Assembly (NCBI GenBank): GCA_030998225.1
Contig: JAPYXD010000308.1
Location: 2,924,001 to 2,988,000 of the forward strand
From: Diplolepis rosae
Taxonomy: Eukaryota > Arthropoda > Insecta > Hymenoptera > Diplolepididae
Reading direction: 5' to 3'
DNA: 64,000 bases
Shown: positions 21,406 through 34,231 of the stretch, in pieces
Layout of the letters: every line of letters begins with the position of its first letter
Numbering within the stretch: the stretch's first letter is position 1
The notes under the pieces: model-generated
Database searches by the model: none
What the model saw: only the letters and a program-made list of their open reading frames with translations
Told to the model about the DNA's origin: nothing
Made by a program: the position numbers and the translations under genes

Positions 21406-24400
21406 ATTGGACGAGTTTGTCGACAAATGGCTTCCCCGTGTGAAACTTTGCTAATTTTGGATTCACTCTGAAAACTCAAATTATAATTTATATATTTTAT
21501 TAATGTAGCACAGTGTCACAGCAATAAACAACAAAACTCTCTTTTCATAACACATCTTCAGTTTTCGAGATAATTCGACGAGCTTGTTCATAAATGGCTT
21601 CCCCGTTTCAAAATTTTTGCTAATTTTATTTTTGCTCCGCAAACTAACATTTTATTTAATATTTTTTTTAATGTAGCACAATATGACTGCAATCAAATAC
21701 AATAGTCACTTTTTACTTCACCTTTTTTAGTTTTCGAGATAATTGGACGAGTTTGTCAACAAATGGCTTCCCCGTTTCAAACTTTGCTAATTTGGTTTCA
21801 CACCGCAAACTCAAATTAGATTTTTTTTTATGTAGAACAATATGACTGCAATCAAATACAAAACTTTGTTTTTAAGTCACGTTTTCAGTTTGCGAGATAA
21901 TTGGACGAGTTTGTCCATAAATTGCTTCCCCGTGTGAAACTTTGCTAATTTTGGTTTCACTCCGCTAAGTCAAATTTTAATTTATATATTTTCTTAATGT
22001 GGCACAGAGTTACTGCAATAAAAAACCCAAGTCTCTTTTTAAGACACTTCTTTATTTTCCGAGATAATTCGACGAGTTTGTCCATAAATGGCTTCCCAGT
22101 GTTAAACTTTGCTAATTTTCGTTTAGCTCCGCAAAGTCAAATTTTAATTTATATATTTTTGTTAATACAGCACAGTGTGATTGCAATAAAAAACCGAAGT
22201 TTCTTTTTAAGCCACTTCTTTAGTTTTCAAGATAATTCAGCGAGTTTGTCCATAAATAGCTTCCCAGTGTTAAACGTTGCTAATTTTCGTTTACCTCCGC
22301 AAACTCAAATTTTAATTTATATATTGTTTTTAATTCAGCACAGTGTGATTGCAATAGAAAACCAAAGTCTCTTTTTAAGCCACTTCTTTTGTTTTCGAGT
22401 TAATTCAGCGAGTTTGTGAACAAATGGCTTCCCAGTGTTAAACTTTGCTAATTTTCGTTTAGCTCCGCAAACGCAAATTTTAATTTATATTTTTTTTAAT
22501 GTAGCACAATGTGTCTGCGATCAAAAACCGAAGTCACTTTTTATACCTCTTTTTTAGTGTTCGAGAAAATTGGACGAGTTTGTCCATAAATGGTTTTCCC
22601 GTGTCAAACTTTGCTAATTTTCGTTTCACTCCGCAAAAAAAACTGAAATTTATATATTTTTTATTGTAGCAAAATGTGTCTGCCATCAAAAACCGAAGTC
22701 ACTTTTTATACCTCTTTTTAGTGTTCGAGATAATTGTACGAGTTTGTCCATAAATAGCTTCCCCGTGTCAAACTTTGCTAATTTTCGTTTCACTCCGCAA
22801 AGTCAAATTTTAATTTATATATTTTTTAATGTAGCACAATGTCACTGCATTCAAAAACGGAAGTCTCTTTTCGTGCGACGTTTTTACTTTTCGAGATAAT
22901 TGAACGTGTTTGTCAAATAATGGCTTCCCCGTGTCAAACTTTGCTAATTTTCGTTTCACTACGCAAAGACAAATTTTAATTTATATTTTTTTTAATGTAG
23001 CACAATATGACTGCAATCAAATACAAAACTCTGTTTTTACGTCACGTTTTCAGTTTTCGAGATAATTCGACGAGTTTGTTCATAAATGGCTTCCCCGATT
23101 CAAAATTTTTGCTAATTTTGGTTTTGCTCCGCAAACTAACATTTTAATTTATATTTTTTTTAATGTAGCACAATATGACTGCAATCAAATACAGAAGTCA
23201 CTTTTTACGTCACCTTTTTTAGCTTTCGAGATAATTGGACGAGTTTGTCAACAAATGGGTTCCCAATGTTAAACTTTGCTAATTTTCGTTTCACTACGCA
23301 AAAGTCAAATTTTAATTCATATGTTTTTTGATGTAGTACAATGTGACTGCATTCAAATACAGAAGTCTCTTTTAACGTCACATTTTTAGTTTTCGAGATA
23401 ATTGGACGAGTTTGTCCATAAATAGCTTCCCCGTGTCAAACTTTGCTAATTTTCGTTTCACTCCGCAAAGTCAAATTTTAATTTATATATTTTTTAATGT
23501 AGCACAATGTCACTGCATTCAAAAACGGAAGTCTCTTTTCGTGCGACGTTTTTACTTCTCGAGATAATTGAACGTGTTTGTCAAATAATGGCTTCCCCGT
23601 GTCAAACTTTGCTCTTTTTGATTTTGCTCCGCGAACTAAAATTTTAATTTACATTTTCTTTAATGTAGCACAATTTGACTGCAATCAAATACAGAAGTCT
23701 CTTTTTACGTCACCTTTTTAGTTTTCGAGATAATTGGACGAGTTTGTTAACAAATGGGTTCCCTGTGTTAAACTTTGCTAATTTTCGTTTCACTACGCAA
23801 AGACAAATTTTAATTTATATTTTTTTAAAAAGGAAGCACAATGTGACTGTAATCAAATACAAAACTCTGTTTTTACGGCAGTTTTTCAGTTTTCGAGATA
23901 ATTGCACGAGTTTGTTAACAATAGGCTTCCCCTTATGAAAATTTGCTAATTTTGGTTTCGCTCCGCAAATGCAAACTTTAATTTATATTTTTTTAAATGT
24001 AGCACAATGTGACTGTAAGCAAATATAAAAATCTGTTTTAACGTCACGTTTTCAGTTTTCGAGATAATTGTACGAGTTTGTCCATAAATAGCTTCCCCGT
24101 GTCAAACTTTGCTAATTTTCGTTTCACTCCGCAAAGTCAAATTTTAATTTATATGTTTTTTAATGTAGCACAATGTCACGGCATTCTAAAAAATAAGTCT
24201 CTTTTCATGCCACGTTAATACTTTTCGAGATAATTGGACGATTTTGTCAACAAATGGGTTCCCAATGTTAAACTTTGCTAATTTTCGTTTCACTACGCAA
24301 AAGTCAAATCTTAATTCATATCTTTTTTGATGTAGTACAATATGACTGCAATCAAATACATTAGTCACTTTTTACGTCACCTTTTTTAGCTTTCGAGATG

Positions 24401-24838
24401 ATTGGACGAGTTTGTCAACAAATGGGTTCCCAATGTTAAACTTTGCTAATTTTCGTTTCACTACGCAAAAGTCAAATTATAATTCATATGTTTTTTGATG
24501 TAGTACAATGTGACTGCATTCAAATACAGAAGTCTCTTTTAACGTGACATTTTTAGTTTTCGAGATAATTGGACGAGTTTGTCCATAAATAGCTTCCCCG
24601 TGTCAAACTTTGCTAATTTTGATTTTGCTCCGCGAACTAAAATTTTAATTTACATTTTCTTTAACGTAGCACAATTTGACTGCAATCAAATACACAAGTC
24701 ACTTTTTACGTCACCTTTTTTAGCTTTCGAGATAATTGGACGAGTTTGTCAACAAATGGGTTCCCAATGTTAAACTTTGCTAATTTTCGTTTCACTGCGC
24801 AAAGTTAAATTTTAATTCATATGTTTTTTGATGTAGTA
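21406..24838 (+). repeat. 21-monomer block, second copy
   Basis: The order is J-D-G-H-L-L-P-N-C, B-like, D-A-C-B-F-K-C-A-A, C/B hybrid and A, matching 17574-21010 with a few replaced monomers (H for L near 21900, C for the second N near 22733). It diverges from the first copy near 24838, where the first copy shows the B-like tail gcacaatttgac. Its right third is shared with the 28-monomer HOR that begins at 23401. Confidence 0.84.
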
Positions 24839-25233
24839 CAATGTGACTGCATTCAACTACAGAAGTCTCTTTTAACGTCACATTTTTAGTTTTCGAGATA
24901 ATTGGACGAGTTTGTCAACAAATGGCTTCCCCGTTTCAAACTTTGCTAATTTGGTTTCACACCACAGACTCAAATTAGATTTTTTTTTTTTTTTTAAATG
25001 TCGCACAATATGACTGCAATCAAATACAAAACTCTGTTTTTACGTCACGTTTTCAGTTTTCGAGATAATTGGCCGAGTTTGTCCATAAATTGCTTCCCCG
25101 TGTGAAACTTTGCTAATTTTGGTTTCGCTCCGCAAATTCAAACTTTAATTTATATTTTTTTTAATGTAGTACAATGTGACTGCAATCAAATACAAAACTC
25201 TGTTTTTACGTCAGTTTTTCAGTTTTCGAGATA

Positions 25234-25399
25234 ATTGGACGAGTTTGTTAACAACAGTTTTCCCCGTGTCAAACTTTGCTAATTTTGGTTTCGCTCCGCA
25301 AAACTGAAACTTTAATTTCTATTTATTTTATATAGCACAATATGACTGCAAGCAAATAAAAAAATCTGTTTTTACGTCACGTTTTCAGTTTTCGTGATA
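25234..25399 (+). repeat. Typical O-family monomer (166 bp)
   Basis: The head is taacaacagttttccccgtg, the body ccgcaaaactgaaactttaa, then the rare ttctatttattttatatagc and the tail gactgcaagcaaataaaaaa. The full O form occurs at 25234 and near 29893; an O/J hybrid is at 35717 and the same rare body is in the L-headed monomer near 36382. It marks one position of the 28-monomer HOR. Confidence 0.84.
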
Positions 25400-25732
25400 A
25401 TTGGACGAGTTTGTCGACAAACGGCTTCCCTGTGTTAAACTTTGCTAATTTTCGTTTCACTACGCAAAGACAAATTTTAATTTATATTTTTTTAATGTAG
25501 TACAGTGTGACTGCAATAAAAAACCGAAGTCTCTTTTTAAGCCACTTCTTTAGTTTTCGAGATAATTCAGCGAGTTTGTCCATAAATGGCTTCCCAGTGT
25601 TAAAGTTTGCTAATTTTGGTTTCGCTCCGCAATCTCAAATTTTAATTTATATATTTATTTTGATGTAGCACAATGTCACTGCATTCCAAAACGAAAGTCT
25701 CTTTTCGTGCCACGTTTTTACTTTTCGAGATA

Positions 25733-25898
25733 ATTGTACGAGTTTGTTAACAAAATGCTTCCCCGTGTCAAAATTTGCTAATTTTGGTTTCACTCCGCAA
25801 ACTCAAATTAAAAGTTATATTTTTTTAAATGTAGCAAAATGTGACTGCGATCAGAAACCGAAGTCACTTTTTATACCAGTTTTTTAGTTTTCGAGATA
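25733..25898 (+). repeat. Typical Q-family monomer (166 bp)
   Basis: The head is taacaaaatgcttccccgtg, the body ends caaattaaaagttatat, the tail is gactgcgatcagaaaccgaa and the end tataccagttttttag. Exactly four copies were seen, with the aaaagttatat marker near 25805, 30465, 33959 and 40795. Each follows an L monomer with the rare body ccgcaatctcaaatt. Confidence 0.86.
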
Positions 25899-28560
25899 AT
25901 TGTACGAATTTGTCCATAAATAGCTTCCCCGTGTCAAAATTTGCTAATTTGGTTTCACACCACAGACTCAAATTTTAATTTATATATTTTTCTTAATGTG
26001 GCACAGTGTGACTGCAATAAAAAACCGATGTCTCTTTTCATGACACTTCTTCAGTTTTCGAGATAATTCGACGAGTTTGTTAACAAATGGGTTCCCAGTG
26101 TTAAACTTTGCTAATTTTCGTTTCACTACGCAAAGTCAAATTTTAATTCATATTTTTTTAAATGTAGTACAATGTGACTGCATTCAAATACAGAAGTCTC
26201 TTTTCACGTCACGTTTTTAGTTTTTGAGATAATTGGACGAGTTTGTCAACAAATGGCTTCCCCGTTTCAAACTTTGCTAATTTGGTTTCACACCGCAAAC
26301 TCAAATTTTAATTTATATATTTTTCTTAATGTGGCACAGTGTGACTGCAATAAAAAACCGAAGTCTCTTTTTAAGCCACTTCTTTAGTTTTCGAGATAAT
26401 TGGACGAGTTTGTTAACAAATGGGTTCCCAGTGTTAAACTTTGCTAATTTTCGTTTCACTACGCAAAGTCAAATTTTAATTCATATGTTTTTTGATGTAG
26501 TACAATGTGACTGCAATCAAATACAGAAGTCTCTCTTTACGTCACGTTTTTAGTTTTTGAGATAATTGGACGAGTTTGTTAACAAAAGGGTTCCCAGTGA
26601 TAAACTTCACTATTATTCGTATCAGTAGGCAAAGTCAAATTTTAATTCATATTTTTTTAAATGTAGTACAATGTGACTGCATTCAAATACAGAAGTCTCT
26701 TTTCACGTCACGTTTTTAGTTTTTGAGATAATTGGACGAGTTCGTTAACAAATGGGTTCCCAGTGTTAAACTTTGCTAATTTTCTTTTCACTACGCAAAG
26801 TCAAATTTTAAATTATATTTTTTTAAATGTAGTACAATGTGACTGCATTCAAATACAGAAGTCTCTTTTCACGTCACGTTTTTAGTTTTTGAGATAATTG
26901 GACGAGTTTGTCAACAAATGGCTTCCCCGTTTCAAACTTTGCTAATTTGGTTTCACACCGCAAACTCAAATTAGATTTTTTTTTTTTTTTATGTAGCACA
27001 ATATGACTGCAATCAAATACAAAACTTTGTTTTTAAGTCACGTTTTCAGTTTTCGAGATAATTGGACGAGTTTGTCCATAAATTGCTTCCCCGTGTGAAA
27101 CTTTGCTAATTTTGGTTTCACTCCGCTAAGTCAAATTTTAATTTATATATTTTCTTAATGTGGCACAGAGTTACTGCAATAGAAAACCAAAGTCTCTTTT
27201 TAAGCCACTTCTTTAGTTTTCGAGATAATTCGACGAGTTTGTCCATAAATGGCTTCCCAGTGTTAAACTTTTGCTAATTTTCGTTTAGCTCCGCAAACTC
27301 AAATTTTAATTTATATATTTTTTAATGTAGCACAATGTCACTGCATTCAAAAACGGAAGTCTCTTTTCGTGCGACGTTTTACTTTTCGAGATAATTGAAC
27401 GTGTTTGTCAAATAATGGCTTCCCCGTGTCAAACTTTGCTAATTTTGATTTTGCTCCGCGAACTAAAATTTTAATTTACATTTTCTTTAATGTAGCACAA
27501 TTTGACTGCAATCAAATACAGAAGTCTCTTTTTACGTCACCTTTTTTAGTTTTCGAGATAATTGGACGAGTTTGTTAACAAATGGGTTCCCTGTGTTAAA
27601 CTTTGCTAATTTTCGTTTCACTACGCAAAGACAAATTTTAATTTATATTTTTTTTTAATGTAGTACAATGTGACTGCAATCAAATACAAAACTCTGTTTT
27701 TACGGCAGTTTTTCAGTTTTCGAGATAATTGGACGAGTTTGTCGACAAATGGCTTCCCCGTGTGAAACTTTGCTAATTTTGGATTCACTCTGAAAACTCA
27801 AATTATAATTTATATATTTTATTAATGTAGCACAGTGTCACAGCAATAAACAAAAAAACTCTCTTTTCATGACACATCTTCAGTTTTCGAGATAATTCGA
27901 CGAGTTTGTTCATAAATGGCTTCCCCGTTTCAAAATTTTTGCTAATTTTTTTTTGCTCCGCAAACTAACATTTTATTTAATATTTTTTTTAATGTAGCAC
28001 AATATGACTGCAATCAAATACATTAGTCACTTTTTACGTCACCTTTTTTAGCTTTCGAGATAATTGGACGAGTTTATCCATAAATGGCTTCCCAGTGTTA
28101 AACTTTGCTAATTTTCGTTTCACTCCGCAAAGTCAAATTTTAATTTATATATTTTTTAATGTAGCACAATGTCACTGCATTCAAAAACGGAAGTCTCTTT
28201 TCGTGCGACGTTTTTACTTTTCGAGATAATTGAACGTGTTTGTCAAATAATGGCTTCCCCGTGTCAAACTTTGCTAATTTTGATTTTGCTCCGCGAACTA
28301 AAATTTTAATTTACATTTTCTTTAATGTAGCACAATTTGACTGCAATCAAATACATTAGTCACTTTTTACGTCACCTTTTTTAGTTTTCGAGATAATTGG
28401 ACGAGTTTGTTAACAAATGGGTTCCCTGTGTTAAACTTTGCTAATTTTCGTTTCACTACGCAAAGACAAATTTTAATTTATAGTTTTTTAATGTAGTACA
28501 ATGTGACTGCAATCAAATACAAAACTCTGTTTTTACGGCAGTTTTTCAGTTTTCGAGATA

Positions 28561-28726
28561 ATTGGACGAGTTTGTTAACAATAGGCTTCCCCGTATGAAA
28601 ATTTGCTAATTTTGGTTTCGCTCCGCAAATTCAAACTTTAATTTATATTTTTTTAAATGTAGCACAATGTGACTGTAAGCAAATATAAAAATCTGTTTTA
28701 ACGTCACGTTTTCAGTTTTCGAGATA
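28561..28726 (+). repeat. Typical K-family monomer (166 bp)
   Basis: The head is taacaataggcttccccgta, then tgaaaatttgct, the body ggtttcgctccgcaaattca and the tail gactgtaagcaaatataaaa. K follows an F with the rare cctgtg head at 12.4, 20.1, 23.9 and 28.6 kb, and an E in the 45-60 kb region (there with taacaaaagg or taacgaaagg). Confidence 0.86.
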
Positions 28727-31224
28727 ATTGTACGAGTTTGTCCATAAATAGCTTCCCCGTGTCAAACTTTGCTAATTTTCGTTTCACTCCGCAAAGTCAA
28801 ATTTTGATTTATATTTTTTTTAATGTAGCACAATGTCACGGCATTCTAAAAAATAAGTCTCTTTTCATGCCACGTTAATACTTTTCGAGATAATTGGACG
28901 ATTTTGTCAACAAATGGGTTCCCAATGTTAAACTTTGCTAATTTTCGTTTCACTACGCAAAAGTCAAATCTTAATTCATATCTTTTTTGATGTAGTACAA
29001 TATGACTGCAATCAAATACATTAGTCACTTTTTACGTCACCTTTTTTAGCTTTCGAGATGATTGGACGAGTTTGTCAACAAATGGGTTCCCAATGTTAAA
29101 CTTTGCTAATTTTCGTTTCACTACGCAAAAGTCAAATTTTAATTCATATGTTTTTTGATGTAGTACAATGTGACTGCATTCAAATACAGAAGTCTCTTTT
29201 TAACGTGACATTTTTAGTTTTCGAGATAATTGGACGAGTTTGTCCATAAATAGCTTCCCCGTGTCAAACTTTGCTAATTTTGATTTTGCTCCGCGAACTA
29301 AAAATTTTAATTTACATTTTCTTTAACGTAGCACAATTTGACTGCAATCAAATACACAAGTCACTTTTTACGTCACCTTTTTTAGCTTTCGAGATAATTG
29401 GACGAGTTTGTCAACAAATGGGTTCCCAATGTTAAACTTTGCTAATTTTCGTTTCACTGCGCAAAGTTAAATTTTAATTCATATGTTTTTTGATGTAGTA
29501 CAATGTGACTGCATTCAAATACAGAAGTCTCTTTTAACGTCACATTTTTAGTTTTCGAGATAATTGGACGAGTTTGTCAACAAATGGCTTCCCCGTTTCA
29601 AACTTTGCTAATTTGGTTTCACACCACAGTCTCAAATTAGATTTTTTTTTTTTTTTATGTAGCACAATATGACTGCAATCAAATACAAAACTCTGTTTTT
29701 ACGTCACGTTTTCAGTTTTCGAGATAATTGGACGAGTTTGTCCATAAATTGCTTCCCCGTGTGAAAGTTTGCTAATTTTGGTTTCGCTCCGCAAATTCAA
29801 ACTTTAATTTATATTTTTTTTAATGTAGTACAATGTGACTGCAATCAAATACAAAACTCTGTTTTTACGTCAGTTTTTCAGTTTTCGAGATAATTGGACG
29901 AGTTTGTTAACAACAGTTTTCCCCGTGTCAAACTTTGCTAATTTTGGTTTCGCTCCGCAAAACTGAAACTTTAATTTCTATTTATTTTATATAGCACAAT
30001 ATGACTGCAAGCAAATAAAAAAATCTGTTTTTACGTCACGTTTTCAGTTTTCGTGATAATTGGACGAGTTTGTCGACAAACGGCTTCCCTGTGTTAAACT
30101 TTGCTAATTTTCGTTTCACTACGCAAAGACAAATTTTAATTTATATTTTTTTAATGTAGTACAGTGTGACTGCAATAAAAAACCGAAGTATCTTTTTAAG
30201 CCACTTCTTTAGTTTTCGAGATAATTCAGCGAGTTTGTCCATAAATGGCTTCCCAGTGTTAAAGTTTGCTAATTTTGGTTTCGCTCCGCAATCTCAAATT
30301 TTAATTTATATATTTATTTTGATGTAGCACAATGTCACTGCATTCAAAAACGAAAGTCTCTTTTCGTGCCACGTTTTTACTTTTCGAGATAATTGTACGA
30401 GTTTGTTAACAAAATGCTTCCCCGTGTCAAAATTTGCTAATTTTGGTTTCACTCCGCAAACTCAAATTAAAAGTTATATTTTTTTAAATGTAGCAAAATG
30501 TGACTGCGATCAGAAACCGAAGTCACTTTTTATACGAGTTTTTTAGTTTTCGAGATAATTGGACGAGTTTGTCAACAAATGGCTTCCCCGTTTCAAACTT
30601 TGCTAATTTTTGTTTCACTCCGCAAATTCAAATTTTAATTTATATATTTTTCTTAATGTGGCACAGTGTGACTGCAATAAAAAACCGATGTCTCTTTTTA
30701 AGCCACTTTTTTAGTTTTCGAGATAATTGGACGAGTTTGTTAACAAATGGGTTCCCAGTGTTAAACTTTGCTAATTTTCGTTTCACTACGCAAAGTCAAA
30801 TTTTAATTTATATTTTTTTTAAAGTAGTACAATGTGACTGCAATCAAATACAGAAGTCTCTTTTTACGTCACGTTTTTAGTTTTTGAGATAATTGGACGA
30901 GTTTGTCAAATAATGGCTTCCCCGTGTCAAACTTTACTAATTTGGTTTCACACCGCAAACTCAAATTTTAATTTATATATTTTTCTTAATGTGGCACAGT
31001 GTGACTGCAATAAAAAACCGAAGTCTCTTTTTAAGCCACTTCTTTAGTTTTCGAGATAATTTGACGAGTTTGTTAACAAATGGGTTCCCAGTGTTAAACT
31101 TTGCTAATTTTCGTTTCACTACGCAAAGTCAAATTTTAATTCATATGTTTTTTGATGTAGTACAATGTGACTGCAATCAAATACAGAAGTCTCTCTTTAC
31201 GTCACGTTTTTAGTTTTTGAGATA

Positions 31225-31390
31225 ATTGGACGAGTTTGTTAACAAAAGGGTTCCCAGTGATAAACTTCACTAATTTTCGTATCAGTACGCAAAGTCAAAT
31301 TTTAATTCATATTTTTTTAAATGTAGTACAATGTGACTGCATTCAAATACAGAAGTCTCTTTTCACGTCACGTTTTTAGTTTTTGAGATA
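31225..31390 (+). repeat. Typical E-family monomer (166 bp)
   Basis: The head is taacaaaagggttcccagtg followed by the diagnostic ataaacttcactaa. The body is cgtatcagtacgcaaagtca and the end agtttttgag. The change of tttgct to ttcact removes the left arm of the inverted repeat, while the palindrome tttgttaacaaa is kept. E is frequent at 1-6, 13-14, 26-35 and 42-60 kb and absent from about 14.2 to 26.5 kb. Confidence 0.88.
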
Positions 31391-32887
31391 ATTGGACGAG
31401 TTCGTTAACAAATGGGTTCCCAGTGTTAAACTTTGCTAATTTTCTTTTCACTACGCAAAGTCAAATTTTAATTTATATTTTTTTAAATGTAGTACAATGT
31501 GACTGCATTCAAATACAGAAGCCTCTTTTCACGTCACGTTTTTAGTTTTTGAGATAATTGGACGAGTTTGTCAACAAATGGCTTCCCCGTTTCAAACTTT
31601 GCTAATTTGGTTTCACACCGCAAACTCAAATTAGATTTTTTTTTTTTTTATGTAGCACAATATGACTGCAATCCAATACAAAACTTTGTTTTTAAGTCAC
31701 GTTTTCAGTTTTCGAGATAATTGGACGAGTTTGTCCATAAATTGCTTCCCCGTGTGAAACTTTGCTGATTTTGGTTTCACTCCGCTAAGTCAAATTTTAA
31801 TTTATATATTTTCTTAATGTGGCACAGAGTTACTGCAATAGAAAAACAAATTCTCTTTTTAATCAACTTCTTTAGTTTTCGAGATAATTCGACGAGTTTG
31901 TCCATAAATGGCTTCCCAGTGTTAAACTTTGCTAATTTTCGTTTAGCTCCGCAAACGCAAATTTTAATTTATATTTTTTTTAATGTAGCACAATGTCACT
32001 GCATTCAAAAACGGAAGTCTCTTTTCGTGCGACGTTTTACTTTTCGAGATAATTGAACGTGTTTGTCAAATAATGGCTTCCCCGTGTCAAACTTTGCTAA
32101 TTTTGAATTTGCTCCGCGAACTAAAATTTTAATTTACATTTTCTTTAATGTAGCACAATTTGACTGCAATCAAATACAGAAGTCTCTTTTTACGTCACCT
32201 TTTTTAGTTTTCGAGATAATTGGACGAGTTTGTTAACAAATGGGTTCCCAGTGTTAAACTTTGCTAATTTTCGTTTCACTACGCAAAGTCAAATTTTAAT
32301 TTATATTTTTTTTAATGTAGTACAATGTGACTGCAATCAAATACAAAACTCTGTTTTTACGTCAGTTTTTCAGTTTTCGAGATAATTGGACGAGTTTGTC
32401 GACAAATGGCTTCCCCGTGTGAAACTTTGCTAATTTTGGATTCACTCTGAAAACTCAAATTATAATTTATATATTTTATTAATGTAGCACAGTGTCACAG
32501 CAATAAACAACAAAACTCTCTTTTCATGACACATCTTCAGTTTTCGAGATAATTCGACGAGTTTGTTCATAAATGGCTTCCCCGTTTCAAAATTTTTGCT
32601 AATTTTTTTTTTTGCTCCGCAAACTAACATTTTATTTAATATTTTTTTTAATGTAGCACAATATGACTGCAATCAAAACAGAAGTCACTTTTTACGTCAC
32701 CTTTTTTAGCTTTCGAGATAATTGGACGAGTTTGTCGACAAACGGCTTCCCCGTGTGAAACTTTGCTACTTTTGGATTCACTCTGAAAACTCAAATTATA
32801 ATTTATATATTTTATTAATGTAGCACAGTGTCACAGCAATAAACAACAGAACTCTCTTTTCATGACACTTCTTCAGTTTTCGAGATA

Positions 32888-33056
32888 ATTCGACGAGTTT
32901 GTTCATAAATGGCTTCCCCGTTTCAAAATTTTTGCTAATTTTGGTTTTGCTCCGCAAACTAACATTTTAATTTATATTTTTTTTAATGTAGCACAATATG
33001 ACTGCAATCAAATACAGAAGTCACTTTTTACGTCACCTTTTTTAGCTTTCGAGATA
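32888..33056 (+). repeat. Typical D-family monomer (169 bp)
   Basis: The anchor is attcgacgag, the head ttcataaatggcttccccgt followed by ttcaaaatttttgct, the body ggttttgctccgcaaactaa with cattttaattt, and the tail tatgactgcaatcaaataca. D is nearly always preceded by H, J or the J-like variant, whose tails end catgacac..ttcag; it is usually followed by A. Confidence 0.88.
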
Positions 33057-33555
33057 ATTGGACGAGTTTGTCAACAAATGGGTTCCCAATGTTAAACTTT
33101 GCTAATTTTCGTTTCACTGCGCAAAGTCAAATTTTAATTCATATGTTTTTTGATGTAGTACAATGTGACTGCACTCAAATACAGAAGTCTCTTTTAACGT
33201 CACATTTTTAGTGTTCGAGAAAATTGGACGAGTTTGTCCATAAATGGTTTTCCCGTGTCAAACTTTGCTAATTTTCGTTTCACTCCGCAAAGTCAAATTT
33301 TAATTTATATATTTTTTAATGTAGCACAATGTCACTGCATTCAAAAACGGAAGTCTCTTTTCGTGCGACGTTTTTACTTTTCGAGATAATTGAACGTGTT
33401 TGTCAAATAAAGGCTTCCCCGTGTCAAACTTTGCTAATTTTGATTTTGCTCCGCGAACTAAAATTTTAATTTACATTTTCTTTAATGTAGCACAATTTGA
33501 CTGCAATCAAATACAGAAGTCTCTTTTTACGTCACCTTTTTTAGTTTTCGAGATA

Positions 33556-33720
33556 ATTGGACGAGTTTGTTAACAAATGGGTTCCCAGTGTTAAACTTTG
33601 CTAATTTTCGTTTCACTACGCAAAGACAAATTTTAATTTATAGTTTTTTAATGTAGTACAATGTGACAGCAATAAAAAACCGAAGTCTCTTTTTAAGCCA
33701 CTTCTTTAGTTTTCGAGATA
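33556..33720 (+). repeat. Hybrid monomer at a duplication breakpoint: F head, L-preceding tail
   Basis: Up to tatagttttttaatgtag it matches the F monomer near 28.4 kb. From gacagcaataaaaaaccg it matches the monomer that ends at 30223. The right half of the 28-monomer HOR is collinear from here on (offset 3,497 bp), so the switch near 33665 is a likely exchange point. Confidence 0.82.
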
Positions 33721-34211
33721 ATTCAGCGAGTTTGTCCATAAATGGCTTCCCAGTGTTAAAGTTTGCTAATTTTGGTTTCGCTCCGCAATCTCAAATTTTA
33801 ATTTATATATTTATTTTGATGTAGCACAATGTCACTGCATACAAAAACGAAAGTCTCTTTTCGTGCCACGTTTTTACTTTTCGAGATAATTGGACGAGTT
33901 TGTTAACAAAATGCTTCCCCGTGTCAAAATTTGCTAATTTTGGTTTCACTCCGCAAACTCAAATTAAAAGTTATATTTTTTTAAATGTAGCAAAATGTGA
34001 CTGCGATCAGAAACCGAAGTCACTTTTTATACCAGTTTTTTAGTTTTCGATATAATTGTACGAATTTGTCCATAAATTGCTTCCCCGTGTCAAACTTTGC
34101 TAATTTGGTTTCACACCACAGACTCAAATTTTAATTTATATATTTTTCTTAATGTGGCACAGTGTGACTGCAATAAAAAACCGAAGTCTCTTTTTAAGCC
34201 ACTTCTTTAGT

Positions 34212-34228
34212 TTTCGAGATAATTGGAC
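34212..34228 (+). promoter_or_regulatory. CENP-B-box-like match in the conserved anchor (7 of 9 core bases)
   Basis: The known mammalian CENP-B core is nTTCGnnnnAnnCGGGn. The anchor reads tTTCGagatAatTGGAc: TTCG, A and the two middle G match, the first C and last G do not. This segment is among the best conserved of the monomer and recurs in nearly every ggacgag-type monomer. A second weaker match, TTCGtttcActCCGC, lies in C, F and A bodies (7 of 9 in C). With uniform bases I estimate roughly 0.4 such chance matches per monomer, so binding is speculative. Confidence 0.25.
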
Positions 34229-34231
34229 GAG

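Larger units (their letters stand above)
23401..28062 (+). repeat. 28-monomer higher-order repeat, copy 1 (4,662 bp)
   Basis: The order is C-B-F-K-C-A-A, C/B hybrid, A-G-H-O, an O-like monomer (cgacaaacggcttccctgtg), L-Q-C-F, then G-F-E-F-G-H-L, then B-F-J-D. Copy 2 starts at the very next monomer. Anchors match at 4,659-4,662 bp: acaacagttt is at 25251 and 29910, and tcaacaaatg at 26911 and 31571. Only positions 1, 16 and 18 change family between the copies. Confidence 0.9.
28063..32720 (+). repeat. 28-monomer higher-order repeat, copy 2 (4,658 bp)
   Basis: It starts directly after copy 1 and repeats its order: L (replacing C), B-F-K-C-A-A, C/B hybrid, A-G-H-O, O-like, L-Q, M (replacing C), F, a B/G mix (replacing G), F-E-F-G-H-L and B-F-J-D. 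It ends at 32720, where copy 1 would start again; instead a J variant with the rare gctacttttgg follows. Stretches compared by eye differ by only a few bases per monomer. Confidence 0.9.
32721..33720 (+). repeat. 6-monomer segment J-D-A-N-B-F, related to 36551-37480
   Basis: It starts with a J variant (cgacaaacggcttccccgtg, gctacttttgg) that recurs only at 36551, 3,830 bp away. D, A, an N or C position, B with the rare caaataaagg head, and F follow in both places. The last monomer (33556-33720) is a hybrid. Confidence 0.83.

Noticed and set aside
30500..30880. 126 codon open frame resembling a repeat protein
   Set aside because: It spans monomer boundaries of different families and has no counterpart in the equivalent HOR copy at 25.8-26.2 kb, where it is interrupted.
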